NCBI RefSeq assembly: GCF_900111835.1
Contig: NZ_FOJP01000019.1
Location: 1-64,000 of the forward strand
Source of the DNA: Metapseudomonas otitidis
GTDB lineage: Bacteria > Pseudomonadota > Gammaproteobacteria > Pseudomonadales > Pseudomonadaceae
Direction of reading: 5' to 3'
Length of the DNA: 64,000 bases
Part shown: piece after piece, positions 35,717 through 44,590 of the stretch
Layout of the letters: each line of letters opens with the position of its first letter
Numbering within the stretch: position 1 is the stretch's first letter
Made by a program: the position numbers and the translations under genes
The notes under the pieces: model-generated
Told to the model about the DNA's origin: nothing
What the model saw: only the letters and a program-made list of their open reading frames with translations
Database searches by the model: none

Positions 35717-36219
35717 GAAGCGGCATCTACCAAGGGTTTATCCATCTGCACCAGGGCCACGCGCTGGCCGCCCGGTGCCTGGCGCTCGACGATGGCGCGG
35801 GGCTGGTAGCCGAGGCGGGTGTAGAGCAGCAGGCCGCCGGTGTTGGCGTTGAAGCAGGAGATTTTCATCAGCCGGGCGTCGTAGCCGGCGCGGGCCTGCT
35901 GTTCCATCACGCCGATGAGGTACTGCGCCACGCCCTGGCCTCGGGCCCAGTCGGCCACGAGCATGTTGCCGAGGGCGCAGTAGGCGCCCGGTTCCCATTG
36001 GTAGAAGTTGGCGAAGCCGGCGATGCGCCCGTCCAGCAGGGCGACGGTGCTGCCCTGGCGCTGGGCGATGGCGTCGGCCAGTTGCTCGACGCTGAAGGGC
36101 CAGGTGGCGCGGGGGTAGGCGAAGAAGAGTTCGTCGGCATCGCGGGGGAAGCGGACGACCTCGGCGAGGTCATCCGCGCCCACGGGGCGGTGGCTGAGTA
36201 CGGACATGGAGGGACTCAT
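35713..36219 (-). CDS. GNAT-family N-acetyltransferase
   Basis: The 168-residue protein has the GNAT core ALGNMLVADWARGQGVAQYL (acetyl-CoA loop RGQGVA, about residues 83-102) and ISCFNANTGGLLLYTRLGYQP. It is not closely related in sequence to the acetyltransferase encoded just downstream, so this is probably not a recent tandem duplication. The start overlaps the stop of the upstream lipoprotein gene, and its stop overlaps the next start. A second ATG four codons in is an alternative start. Confidence 0.86.
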   Translation of the reverse strand: MSPSMSVLSHRPVGADDLAEVVRFPRDADELFFAYPRATWPFSVEQLADAIAQRQGSTVALLDGRIAGFANFYQWEPGAYCALGNMLVADWARGQGVAQYLIGVMEQQARAGYDARLMKISCFNANTGGLLLYTRLGYQPRAIVERQAPGGQRVALVQMDKPLVDAAS

Positions 36220-36776
36220 CGGGGCGGGTAGTGGTCGAGGATGCGGCCGATGGTGTCGCGGATGGCAGCTTCGCGCTCGGCGGGGCTGGGTGGGGTGGCG
36301 GGGAGGATCTGGGCGGCGCTGCCGCGCCAGACGAGCTTGCCGTCCTTGCTGTCGTAGAGGTCCACCTGCAGGGTGCCCACCTGGTAGTCGTAGGTGCGGG
36401 TTTCGGTCAGGCCGGGGCCGCCCCAGTAGTTGCCCCAGCTGCCGCCCCAGTAGCCGCCGTAGTTGGTGCTGACCTGCTGTTGGCGGTCGTCGACGATCAG
36501 CCAGCTCTGCACCAAGAGGTCGGCACGGGCGCCGGGTGCGGCGGGGCGCAGGCCGCGCTGGTCGAGCTGCTGGGTGAGGGCGTCGCGCAGGCGTTGTTCG
36601 GTGAGGTCGCTCTTCAGGCGCGGGTCGTCGGGGCGGTACTGCAGGGCGGGCTCTTTCCAGGCCCAGCTGCGGTAGGCGCCGAAGTCGCGGGTGCGGTCGT
36701 AGTCGCGGTCAATCTCCACGCTCTGGCAGGCGGCCAGCAGCAGGATGGAGGCGAGCAGGAACAGGCGGCGGATCAT
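36216..36776 (-). CDS. DUF4136 domain lipoprotein
   Basis: The 186-residue protein has a lipoprotein signal (LLLAACQ; Cys17 with Gln at +2, so outer membrane). A DUF4136 domain follows, with RDFGAYRSWAWKEP near residue 30 and the C-terminal QVDLYDSKDGKLVWRGSA, ending in a conserved Tyr-Pro-Pro-Arg. A Gly/Tyr/Trp-rich loop (GGYWGGSWGNYWGG) lies centrally. The family function is unknown. It is the first gene of an overlapping chain with two acetyltransferases. Confidence 0.85.
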   Translation of the reverse strand: MIRRLFLLASILLLAACQSVEIDRDYDRTRDFGAYRSWAWKEPALQYRPDDPRLKSDLTEQRLRDALTQQLDQRGLRPAAPGARADLLVQSWLIVDDRQQQVSTNYGGYWGGSWGNYWGGPGLTETRTYDYQVGTLQVDLYDSKDGKLVWRGSAAQILPATPPSPAEREAAIRDTIGRILDHYPPR

Positions 36777-36871
36777 GGTGGGTCTCCTGGGCCGGGGGGC
36801 CTATCCAATCCCATGCCGGGGTGGCCGGCAAGGGTCTGGGTCAAGGTTTTGCACGCGGTCGGGGGTTCGTT

Positions 36872-37471
36872 TCAGCGCGGGGGGTACTCGCCGAGGGCTT
36901 CGGCGGTGGCCTCGCGCAGGGCCTGGTTGCGGTCGCTGCGCTCGCCGCTGGCGTCGGTTTCGGCGCTGCCGGTCCACACCACCTGGCCGTCGCAGGCGTC
37001 GCGGAACTCCAGGTAGACCACCGCCACCTGCACCTCGTAGGTGCGCACCAGCGGGGCGCTGGCCCAGCCGCCGTAGCGGTCGCCCCAGGGGTCGTTGCCG
37101 TAGTAGACGCCGCTGCGGTCTTCGTATTGGCGCAGGCGTTTCTCGAAGCGCAGGCTGGCGCTCACCCGCAGGTCGGCGCCGGCCGGGTCGTGGGCCTGGC
37201 GCAGGCCGCGCTGGTCGAGCCCGGCGTTGACGATCTCGGCCATCTGCTCGGGGGTGACCCAGGTGTTGCCGGCGGGCAGGCGGCCGTCCTGCCAGCTCCA
37301 GCTGCGGTAGCGGCCGAAGTCGCGCGGGGCGGCGGGGTAGGCGCTGCGGTCGAAGTGGGTGGCGGCGCCGGGCGGGGCCGGCGGCATGGGCAGGGACTGG
37401 GCCTGGTAGGGGTTGGGGCTCTGGCAGGCGCTGAGCACCAGCAGGCTGGCGATGAGGGTGGCGCGGTGCAT
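36872..37471 (-). CDS. DUF4136 domain lipoprotein, second copy
   Basis: The 199-residue protein has a lipoprotein signal (LVLSACQ; Cys16). The same DUF4136 landmarks are present: [14 protein letters not shown], a Gly/Tyr-rich middle ([15 protein letters not shown]), [19 protein letters not shown] and the final EYPPR. It appears to be an old paralogue of the neighbouring DUF4136 gene, 95 bases downstream. Function is unknown. Confidence 0.83.
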   Translation of the reverse strand: MHRATLIASLLVLSACQSPNPYQAQSLPMPPAPPGAATHFDRSAYPAAPRDFGRYRSWSWQDGRLPAGNTWVTPEQMAEIVNAGLDQRGLRQAHDPAGADLRVSASLRFEKRLRQYEDRSGVYYGNDPWGDRYGGWASAPLVRTYEVQVAVVYLEFRDACDGQVVWTGSAETDASGERSDRNQALREATAEALGEYPPR

Positions 37472-37521
37472 GGTGGCCTCCGTCGAGGCGGGTTCTGGGT
37501 GCCCCGTTTCCGGGGCGCTGC

Positions 37522-38274
37522 TCATAGCGGGCGGCAGATCCAGTGTAGATAGCGCCCCAGGCCGGCGAAGGCCGGGTGACGCCGGTGGGCCAGTTCCATC
37601 TCCAGCAGGTCGGCCAGTTCGGCACGGGCCTGGAACTCGCTGGGCATGTAGTCGTGGAACACGCGGATGCCGCTCTGCGCTTGGACACGCCAGTGCGTGC
37701 CGAGTTGCGCGGCCAGCTCGCGCGGGTCCAGCGGGCGCTGGGGGGTGAGGCTCTGGCCTTCGCCGGCGAAGCGGTTGCGCCGCAGCTTGCGGAAATGCCC
37801 CTTGAGCAGGTTGCGGTAGATGAGCGCGTCGCGGTTGTAGAACGCCAGGGACAGCCAGCCCTCCGGGGCGGTAAGGGCGTGCAGGGCCGGGAGGATGGCG
37901 TGGGGCTCGGCGAGCCATTCGAGCACGGCGTGGCAGATGACCAGGTCGAAGCGGCCGTCGAGCTGCTCCGGCAGGGCCTGCCAGGGGGCCTTGATGAAGG
38001 TGGCCTGGCAGCCGGCTTCGGCGAAGCGCTCGCGGGCGCCGTCGAGCATCGGTTCGGCCGGTTCGGCGAGGGTCACCTGGTGGCCGCGCTGGGCCAGCCA
38101 GAGGCTCATGTGGCCGAGCCCGGCGCCGACGTCGAGCACCCGCAGGGGGCGTTCGGGCAGGGCTTCGCCGAGGTCGGCCTGGAGCACTGCGAGGCGGATG
38201 GCGCCCTTGGCGCCGCCGTAGATCTTCTCCGCGAAGCGCGCGGCGAGGGCGTCGAAATGGCGGTCGTCGGTCAT
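37522..38274 (-). CDS. cmoM: tRNA 5-carboxymethoxyuridine methyltransferase
   Basis: The 250-residue class I SAM methyltransferase has [14 protein letters not shown] as motif I (about residues 48-61). CmoM (formerly SmtA) features seen are [19 protein letters not shown] near the start, [32 protein letters not shown] and GIRVFHDYM. CmoM methylates the wobble cmo5U34 of several tRNAs to the methyl ester, aiding decoding. Its ATG overlaps the stop of the MazG-like gene, so the two are co-translated. Confidence 0.88.
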   Translation of the reverse strand: MTDDRHFDALAARFAEKIYGGAKGAIRLAVLQADLGEALPERPLRVLDVGAGLGHMSLWLAQRGHQVTLAEPAEPMLDGARERFAEAGCQATFIKAPWQALPEQLDGRFDLVICHAVLEWLAEPHAILPALHALTAPEGWLSLAFYNRDALIYRNLLKGHFRKLRRNRFAGEGQSLTPQRPLDPRELAAQLGTHWRVQAQSGIRVFHDYMPSEFQARAELADLLEMELAHRRHPAFAGLGRYLHWICRPL

Positions 38275-38576
38275 GGCAGGAAGCGCCGTTCGCTGTCGGC
38301 CAGCTTGTCCAGCACGGCCTGGTTCATGTCGATGCCCAGTTCGCTGCACATCAGCAGCAGGTAGAGGATCACGTCGCCCACTTCCTGGCCGGCGTGGTGG
38401 AGGGTATCGGCGTCGAGCTGGCGGGACTGGTCTTCCGTCAGCCACTGGAAGATTTCCACCAGCTCGGCCATCTCCACGCTGGCGGCCATGGCCAGGTTCT
38501 TGGGGCTGTGGAATTGGCGCCAGTCGTTGTGGTCACGAATGGCGTGCAGGCGGCGGGTAATGGCGTCGAGGTTCAT
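38271..38576 (-). CDS. MazG-like nucleotide pyrophosphohydrolase
   Basis: The 101-residue protein has the helical MazG/RS21-C6 core: [14 protein letters not shown] (the ExxE metal-ligand helix, about residues 33-46) and [13 protein letters not shown] (ExxD, about residues 65-77). Such small forms hydrolyse non-canonical dNTPs (for example dCTP analogues) to the monophosphate. Its stop overlaps the cmoM start. Confidence 0.87.
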   Translation of the reverse strand: MNLDAITRRLHAIRDHNDWRQFHSPKNLAMAASVEMAELVEIFQWLTEDQSRQLDADTLHHAGQEVGDVILYLLLMCSELGIDMNQAVLDKLADSERRFLP

Positions 38577-38654
38577 GCGGCTCTCCTGGGAGGCCGCATA
38601 GCTTGGTGCCGGTGGCGGCGGGGTGCAAGCGCCGCGCAGGGGGCGGCGCTGGTG

Positions 38655-39512
38655 CTAGTCGGCCAGCGGTGCCCAGCTGCCGGCCATGTGCGGCAGGTCG
38701 TCCTTGCCGCGCAGGGCGAACTGGCCGCTGGGGCCAGCGGCGCTGGCCAGCAGGCGAACCTCGGCAGGCAGCAGGACGGGCTTCTGGAAGCGCACCTCCA
38801 CCTCGTAGCCGGCATCCGGCAGGTGGGCGCCGAGGGCGGCCAGGGTGCGCGCCTTGTTCCACAGGCCGTGGGCGATGGCGCGGGGGAAGCCGAACAGCTT
38901 GGCGCTGGGGGCGCTGAGGTGGATGGGGTTGTAGTCGCCGGCGACGCGGGCGTAGCGCCGGCCGATGTCCTTGGCGGCGCGCCAGTGGTCCAGCTCGGTC
39001 AGCGGCAGGGCGTCGACCTCCTCGCGGGGGGCGGGGGCGCCGTCCAGGCGCAGGCCCCGGTAGAGGATGCGGCTGTCGCCCTCCCAGAGCAGGCCGAGCT
39101 GGTCCTCCAGGCGGGTGATGAGGCTGAAGGTGGCGCCTTTGTCGTGGGAGCGCAGGTCCTGCACGGCGACGCTGACGCGGAACGGCCCGAGGCCGCCGAG
39201 GGTGCGCAGCACGCGGATGCGGTTCTCCAGGTGCACCAGGCCGAGAAGCGGGAAGGGGAAGCGCTTGTCGGTCAGCAGTTGCATCTGCAGCGGGAAGGCG
39301 AGGATGTGCGGGTAGGTGGCCGGCAGCCGGCCGTTGTCGCCAAAGCCGCAGACCTGGCGATAGCGCGCCAGGTGGCGGGCATCCACCTCCACCTGGGTGC
39401 GCAGGCCGAGGTCGGGCAGGGTGCGCCCGCTGGCACCACGGCGCAGGGCGGCACGCAGGAACAGGCCGGGCAGGGCCGGGAGGGTGGGCAGGTCGAGCCA
39501 GTCGGTGGCCAT
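38655..39512 (-). CDS. MaoC-like hotdog-fold dehydratase
   Basis: The 285-residue protein has a C-terminal MaoC domain with AGDYNPIHLSAPSAKLFGFP then AIAHGLW (about residues 192-222; the D-x-N-x-x-H hydratase motif). The N-terminal half is a second, degenerate hotdog domain. The family hydrates enoyl-CoA or acyl-carrier substrates in fatty acid or related metabolism. The divergent AraC-type gene (start 181 bp away) is a plausible regulator. Confidence 0.82.
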   Translation of the reverse strand: MATDWLDLPTLPALPGLFLRAALRRGASGRTLPDLGLRTQVEVDARHLARYRQVCGFGDNGRLPATYPHILAFPLQMQLLTDKRFPFPLLGLVHLENRIRVLRTLGGLGPFRVSVAVQDLRSHDKGATFSLITRLEDQLGLLWEGDSRILYRGLRLDGAPAPREEVDALPLTELDHWRAAKDIGRRYARVAGDYNPIHLSAPSAKLFGFPRAIAHGLWNKARTLAALGAHLPDAGYEVEVRFQKPVLLPAEVRLLASAAGPSGQFALRGKDDLPHMAGSWAPLAD

Positions 39513-39692
39513 GGGCGATCTCCTCGTTGCGAACGCGATGCAGCTTAGCCGCCCCGTCCGGCGGCACATTGGCCGCGCCGCATGGCGTCCTGGCAGGGCA
39601 GTCAATCCGTCCGGGCGGCTCAAGCGCGCCTTGAGCGCACGGTAAAAAGCTGCATAAGATGGCCCCCGCCTCGCATGACAAGAATTCGGAAA

Positions 39693-40700
39693 ATGATGCG
39701 TGACCTGACCGACGACGTGGCGCTGATGCGCGCGGTGATCGACGCCCTGCGCGCCAGCGGCGCCGACCCTGACAAGGTGTTGGGGCGGCTCGGCCTGCCA
39801 GCGGGCGGCCTGCCCGCCGGACGCTTCCCCCATGCTGCCCAGGCCCAGTTCTGGCGGGCCGCGGCGGAAGAGTGCGGGGAGGAGCATGTCGGCCTTTACC
39901 TGGCCGGCCACCTGCCGGCCTTCCACGGCCTGCTGCTGGAATACCTCTTCCTCTCCAGCGAAACCTTCGGCGATGGCCTGCGCCACGCCCTGCGCTACGT
40001 GCGCCTGCTCTCCGACACCCTCAATGCCCGCCTGGAAGTGGACGGCGACCGCGCCGTGCTGTCCCTGGGCCAGAGCATCGGCAGCAACCGGCACTTCCCG
40101 GAGATGCTCGCCGGGGCGGTGATCCGCCTGTTCCATGCGCTGACCGAAGGTGACTTCATCCCCCGCGAGGTGCTGCTGATGCACGCCGAGGGCGCGCCGG
40201 CCGAGCGCTACCAGGCGGTCTACGGCTGCCCGGCACGCCTGGGCGCCGAGCGCTACGCGCTGGTGTTCGACGCCGCCGTGCTGGACAAGGCCTCGCGCCA
40301 TGCCGCGCCGGAACTGCTGCGCATGCACGAGTCCCTGGCCCGTCGACAACTGGCGGAAGTGGAGCGGCTGGACCTGGTGCGCAAGGTGCGCGAGCTGATC
40401 GGCGAACTGCTGGTGGACGGCGGCGCCACCCTGGAACAGGTCGCCGCCCGCCTCAACATGCCCGCCCGCCGCCTGCGCGAACGCCTGGCCATGGCCGGCG
40501 TGCGCTTCAACGATCTGGTCACCGACTACCGCTGCCGCCTGGCCAAGGAGTTGCTGCTCAAGACCGACGAACGCATCGAAGTGATCGTCGAGCGCACCGG
40601 CTTCTCGGAACCCAGCACCTTCTACCGCGCCTTCAAACGCTGGGTCGGCGAAACCCCCGTGGAATTCCGCCGCCGAGGCCGCCCCCAGGCTGACGCCTGA
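39693..40700 (+). CDS. AraC-family transcriptional regulator
   Basis: About 335 residues, with an arabinose-binding-like (OruR/ArgR type) N-terminal domain (LAGHLPAFHGLLLEYLFLSS; GSNRHFPEMLAGAVIRLFHAL). The C-terminal double helix-turn-helix has GATLEQVAARLNMPARRLRERL and VIVERTGFSEPSTFYRAFKRW (residues about 250-325). Start choice is uncertain among ATGs at 39675, 39693 and 39696; I took 39693 because of the CGGAAA sequence just upstream. It is divergent from the MaoC gene, which it may control. The effector is unknown. Confidence 0.86.
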   Translation: MMRDLTDDVALMRAVIDALRASGADPDKVLGRLGLPAGGLPAGRFPHAAQAQFWRAAAEECGEEHVGLYLAGHLPAFHGLLLEYLFLSSETFGDGLRHALRYVRLLSDTLNARLEVDGDRAVLSLGQSIGSNRHFPEMLAGAVIRLFHALTEGDFIPREVLLMHAEGAPAERYQAVYGCPARLGAERYALVFDAAVLDKASRHAAPELLRMHESLARRQLAEVERLDLVRKVRELIGELLVDGGATLEQVAARLNMPARRLRERLAMAGVRFNDLVTDYRCRLAKELLLKTDERIEVIVERTGFSEPSTFYRAFKRWVGETPVEFRRRGRPQADA

Positions 40701-40716
40701 CCCGCCCCTGCCAGTC

Positions 40717-41490
40717 CGTAGGATGCGGTGAGCTCGGCGAACCGCATCAATCCGCCCCCGGCCCACCATGATGGGCTTCGCACAGCTCAGCCCATCCTAC
40801 GGGGGCCTCGGCGCTACCCGGTGAGCGCCGATCTAGGGGGGGTATCCCCAAGGCCTGGGTGCCGGGAGTTGGTGGATGAAAAGAGCGTCATCCCCCCTAC
40901 GCGAGCCTGCGCCGGGTGGATCGCACTCCACCGATCCACCGTCTCGACGCCGGAACGGAGTGAGTCCGTAGGATGCGGTGAGCTATGCGAACCGCATCAA
41001 TCCAAGCCCAGCCCGCCATGATGGGCTTCGCACAGCTCAGCCCATCCTACGGGGGTCTCGGCGCCATCCGGTGAGCGCCGATCTATGGGGTTATCCCCAG
41101 GCCTGGGTGCCGGGAGTTGGTGGATGAAAAGAGCGTCATCCCCTCTACGCGAGCCTGCGCCGGGTGGATCGCGCTTCATCGTCTCGACGCCGGAACGGAG
41201 TGAGTCCGTAGGATGCGGTGAGCTCGGCGAACCGCATCGATCCACACCCGCCCGCGATGATGGGCTTCGCACAGCTCAGCCCATCCTACGGGTGCCGCCG
41301 TGCCATCCGGTGAGAGCCGATCTAATGGGTTATCCCCAGGTCTGGGCGCCGGGAGTTGGTGGATGAGAAGAGCGTCATCCACCCCACGCGAGCTTGCGCT
41401 GGGTGGATCGCGCTCCATCGATCCACCGTCTCGACGCCGGAACGGTGTGAGTTCGTAGGATGCGGTGAGCTATGCGAACCGCATCATTCC
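40717..41490. repeat. Tandem array of REPIN-type palindrome pairs
   Basis: An approximately 245-bp unit is repeated. Each unit begins with a head-to-head pair of GTAG-type REPs: GTAGGATGCGGTGAGC at 40718, 40968, 41208 and 41455, each followed (in the first three) by the inverted partner ending AGCCCATCCTAC. A roughly 160-bp linker with further palindromes (GGTGGAT...ATCCACC) separates them. The fourth unit has only the first REP. The loop and the GTAG are conserved while the stem bases covary (GATGCGGT/ACCGCATC and GATGGGCT/AGCCCATC). The whole 870-base gap between the AraC gene and cobJ holds no gene. Confidence 0.85.
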
Positions 41491-41571
41491 GCGCCCAGCC
41501 CGCGATGCCATCCGGTGACTACCGATCCACCACCGTAGCCCGGGAACTGGGGTTATCCCGAAGGACGAGGC

Positions 41572-43218
41572 TCAGCGATACCAGCGCGGGGTGTAGACCC
41601 ATTCGTGGCCGTTGGGGCGGGGGATGCGGCGGGTGAGGGAGGAGCCGATGATCACCAGGGTGCGCATGTCCACCTGGTCGGGGGTGAGGTCGCCGAGGGT
41701 CGTCACGGTGAGCTTCTCCGCCGGGCGGCCGATGTCGCGGCCGAGCACCACCAGGGTCTCGGGCGTGCGGTGCTGGCGGACGATCTCCAGGGCGCGGGCC
41801 AGTTGCCAGGGGCGGGCCTTGGAGATGGGGTTGTAGAAGGCCATGGCGAAGTCGGCGGCGCCGGCGTGGTCGAGGCGCCGTTCGATCACGTCCCAGGGTT
41901 TGAGATTGTCCGAGAGCGAGATCAGGCAGAAGTCATGGCCCAGGGGCGCACCGGCCTTGGCGGCGGTGGCCAGGGCGGCGGAGACGCCCGGCTGGATCTG
42001 CAGGTCCACCTGCTGCCAGGCCGGGGCGCGGGAGTCGTCGAGGGCTTCCAGCACGGCGGCGGCCATGGCGAACACGCCCGGATCACCGGACGACACCACC
42101 ACCACCCGGCGCCCGCTGGCGGCCAGCTCGAAGGCGTGGCGGGCGCGTTGCAGCTCTTCGCGGTTGTCGGTGCAGTGGGCCACCTGGTCGGCGCGCAGCG
42201 GGCCGGCCATGCGGATGTAGGTTTCGTAGCCCAGCAGGTCCTGGGCTTCGTCGAGGGCCTGGCGGGTGGCGGGGGTCATGAAGGCCGGGTCTCCGGGGCC
42301 GAGGCCGATCACCGTCAGCCGGCCTCGGGCCTGGCCGATGCGGGTCGGGTCCAGGGGCGCGTCGGCGCGGTACAGCTGCAGCGCGCCGAGACGGGCGACC
42401 GGCGCGGGCAGGTCGGCGTCATCACGGGCGAAGCGCAGCGGCACGCCCAGTTCGGCGGCCGTGGCGGCCAGCCCGGCGTCGCTCATGCGCGCCGGGTCGG
42501 CCACCAGGCAGGCCAGGGCCTGGGGGGCCAGGCCGGCCGTGGCGAGGGCCTGGCGGATGGACTCGGCCGAGGCCTCGCCCTCCACGCGCAGCACCAGCAC
42601 GCGGGGGTGGATCAGCAGTTCGTCGCGGGCGGCAGGGCGTTGTTCGGGGGTGATGTGCAGGGTCAGCTTGGCGGCGCTGTCGCGGGGCAGGGCGACGGCT
42701 TCCAGCCAGGGGGCTTCACCGGCCACGTGCAGTGTCTGGCCGCCGAGCAGGTCGGCGACGAAGCGCTTGCCCTGTTCCAGGTCGGCCAGGGCGTAGCCCT
42801 CCGGCGGGTCCAGCAGGCAGGTGCCGAAGCGCAGTTCGCCACTGGTGGTGATGGCCGGGGCCACGTCCAGCCAGGCGGCGATCTCGCGGGCCAGGCTGTT
42901 GACCCCGCCCAGGCCGCCGAGCAGGGGCACCACGGCGCTGCCGTCTTCGGCCAGGGCCAGCACCGGCGGTTCGGCGCCCTTGTGGGCGAGCAGCGGCGCG
43001 AGGGTGCGGATGACGATGCCGGCGGCGCACAGGGCGATGATCGGGGTGTCGTTGCGGTACAGCTCGCGCAGGGTCTCGCCGAACTCGCTGTAGCGTTCGT
43101 CGGCACCGTCGACGCGCCCGGCGAGGCCGAGCACCCGGGCCTGTGGATAAAGCGCCTGGAGTCGACGGGCGACGGCCAGGCCGCCGTTGCCGAGGAGGAC
43201 GATGGCGGGGGCGTTCAT
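41572..43218 (-). CDS. cobJ: CbiG-like/CobJ fusion: precorrin-3B C17-methyltransferase
   Basis: The 548-residue protein joins an N-terminal CbiG-like region (about 1-300; ALCAAGIVIRTLAPLLAHKG, LLGGLGGVNSLAREIA) to a C-terminal SAM-dependent CobJ domain starting at LTVIGLGPGDPAF (about residue 305), with GYETYIRM and PGVSAALA. CobJ methylates C17 and contracts the corrin ring to make precorrin-4. The CbiG part resembles the ring-opening lactone hydrolase of the anaerobic pathway; its role in the fusion is unclear. Start ATG overlaps the cobI stop (ATGA). Last gene of the riboswitch-led cobGHIJ operon. Confidence 0.92.
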   Translation of the reverse strand: MNAPAIVLLGNGGLAVARRLQALYPQARVLGLAGRVDGADERYSEFGETLRELYRNDTPIIALCAAGIVIRTLAPLLAHKGAEPPVLALAEDGSAVVPLLGGLGGVNSLAREIAAWLDVAPAITTSGELRFGTCLLDPPEGYALADLEQGKRFVADLLGGQTLHVAGEAPWLEAVALPRDSAAKLTLHITPEQRPAARDELLIHPRVLVLRVEGEASAESIRQALATAGLAPQALACLVADPARMSDAGLAATAAELGVPLRFARDDADLPAPVARLGALQLYRADAPLDPTRIGQARGRLTVIGLGPGDPAFMTPATRQALDEAQDLLGYETYIRMAGPLRADQVAHCTDNREELQRARHAFELAASGRRVVVVSSGDPGVFAMAAAVLEALDDSRAPAWQQVDLQIQPGVSAALATAAKAGAPLGHDFCLISLSDNLKPWDVIERRLDHAGAADFAMAFYNPISKARPWQLARALEIVRQHRTPETLVVLGRDIGRPAEKLTVTTLGDLTPDQVDMRTLVIIGSSLTRRIPRPNGHEWVYTPRWYR

Positions 43219-43967
43219 CAGCCCCTCCATTTCTGGCCGGGGACCAGGATCATCGAGAAGTACGGCGAGGCCATCGGGTCCACCTCGTCCAGCGCCACGA
43301 TGCGCTGGTTGGCCATGGTGGCGCGTTCGACGTAATGGGCGCGGTCGGCCAGGCCCAGCTCGCCCAGCACGCGGCGCACCTTGTCGAAGTTGCGCCCGAG
43401 TTTCATCACCACGGCGGCTTCGGCGGTGGCCAGGCGGGCCTTGAGTTCAGCCTCGGGGAGCACCCCGGAGAGCACCGAGAGGCTCTGGTTGCGGTACACC
43501 AGCGGCAGGCCGAGCACGGCGGCGCTGCCGAGCATGGAGCAGACGCCGGGCACCACCTCCACCTCGTAGCGGTCGGCCAGGCGGTCGTGCAGGTACATGT
43601 AGGAGCCGTAGAAGAACGGGTCGCCTTCGCAGATCACTGCCACGTCGCGGCCGGCGTCGAGGTGCTCGGCCACCTGTTGGGCGGCGGTGTCGTAGAAGTC
43701 GCTGATCACCGTTTCATAGGACAGCGGCGGCTCCAGCTTCTCGGTGGTCACCGGGTACACCAGCGGCATGCGCACCTGGGCGTCCGCCAGGTGCTGCTCG
43801 ATGATGCCGAAGGCGTTGCCGCCCTCGCCGCGATTGGCCTTGGCCTTGGCGACGAAGTAGCCCACCACCTGGGCCGATTGCAGCAGGCGCAGGGCCTTGA
43901 GCGTGATCAGTTCCGGATCGCCCGGTCCCACGCCGAGGCCGATCAGCCGTCCCTTGCCACTCATCAC
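43218..43967 (-). CDS. cobI: Precorrin-2 C20-methyltransferase
   Basis: The 249-residue tetrapyrrole methylase has the N-terminal [20 protein letters not shown] (SAM-binding loop), [32 protein letters not shown] and the CobI-specific [10 protein letters not shown]. It methylates C20 of precorrin-2 to give precorrin-3A. Its start region overlaps the cobH stop and its stop overlaps the cobJ start, so the operon is tightly coupled. Confidence 0.94.
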   Translation of the reverse strand: MMSGKGRLIGLGVGPGDPELITLKALRLLQSAQVVGYFVAKAKANRGEGGNAFGIIEQHLADAQVRMPLVYPVTTEKLEPPLSYETVISDFYDTAAQQVAEHLDAGRDVAVICEGDPFFYGSYMYLHDRLADRYEVEVVPGVCSMLGSAAVLGLPLVYRNQSLSVLSGVLPEAELKARLATAEAAVVMKLGRNFDKVRRVLGELGLADRAHYVERATMANQRIVALDEVDPMASPYFSMILVPGQKWRG

Positions 43968-44590
43968 TCCACCTCCGTGGCCAGGGCGTTGATGGCGGCG
44001 GCGGCCATGGCGCTGCCGCCGCGACGGCCGCGCACCACCACGTAGGGCACGCCGCGGCTGTCGGCGGCGAGCATGTCCTTGGACTCGGCCGCGCCGACGA
44101 AGCCCACCGGGAAACCGAGGATCAGCGCCGGTTTCGGGGCGCCGGCGTCGAGCATTTCCAGCAGGTAGAACAGCGCGGTGGGGGCGTTGCCGATCACCAC
44201 CACGCTGCCTTCCAGGTGCGCGCGCCAGTGCTCCAGGGCCACTGCCGAGCGGGTATTGCCCAGTTCGCGGGCCAGCTCCGGCACGCCGGGGTCGTTGAGG
44301 GTGCAGATGACCGGGTTGTTGGCCGGCAGGCGGGCGCGGGTGATGCCTTCGGCCACCATGCGCGCATCGCAGAGGATCGGCGCGCCAGCGGCCAGGGCGG
44401 CGCGGCCGGCGGCACCTGCTCCGGGGGAGAAGGCCAGATCCTGCACCACGTCGACCATGCCGCAGGCGTGGATGATGCGCACGGCGAGCTTCTCCAGGTC
44501 CGGCGGGATGGCGCTGAGGTCCGCCTCGGCGCGGATGATGGAGAAGGAATGGCGATAGATCTCCTGACCATCGCGGATGTAATCGATCAT
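43964..44590 (-). CDS. cobH: Precorrin-8X methylmutase
   Basis: The 208-residue protein has [19 protein letters not shown] (the catalytic His of CobH/CbiC, about residue 39), [12 protein letters not shown] and the [16 protein letters not shown] end. It moves the methyl group from C11 to C12, giving hydrogenobyrinic acid. It is coupled to cobG and cobI by 4-base overlaps. Confidence 0.95.
   Translation of the reverse strand: MIDYIRDGQEIYRHSFSIIRAEADLSAIPPDLEKLAVRIIHACGMVDVVQDLAFSPGAGAAGRAALAAGAPILCDARMVAEGITRARLPANNPVICTLNDPGVPELARELGNTRSAVALEHWRAHLEGSVVVIGNAPTALFYLLEMLDAGAPKPALILGFPVGFVGAAESKDMLAADSRGVPYVVVRGRRGGSAMAAAAINALATEVE

Noticed and set aside
40717-41490. CRISPR array
   Set aside because: The unit is about 245 bp with palindromic pairs and long similar linkers, not short identical repeats with unique spacers, and no cas gene is present.
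40500-41560. Short open frames across the REPIN array and the 18.8-kb and 50.7-kb repeats
   Set aside because: They consist of translated repeat units, differ in frame between units, and have no ribosome-binding sites.
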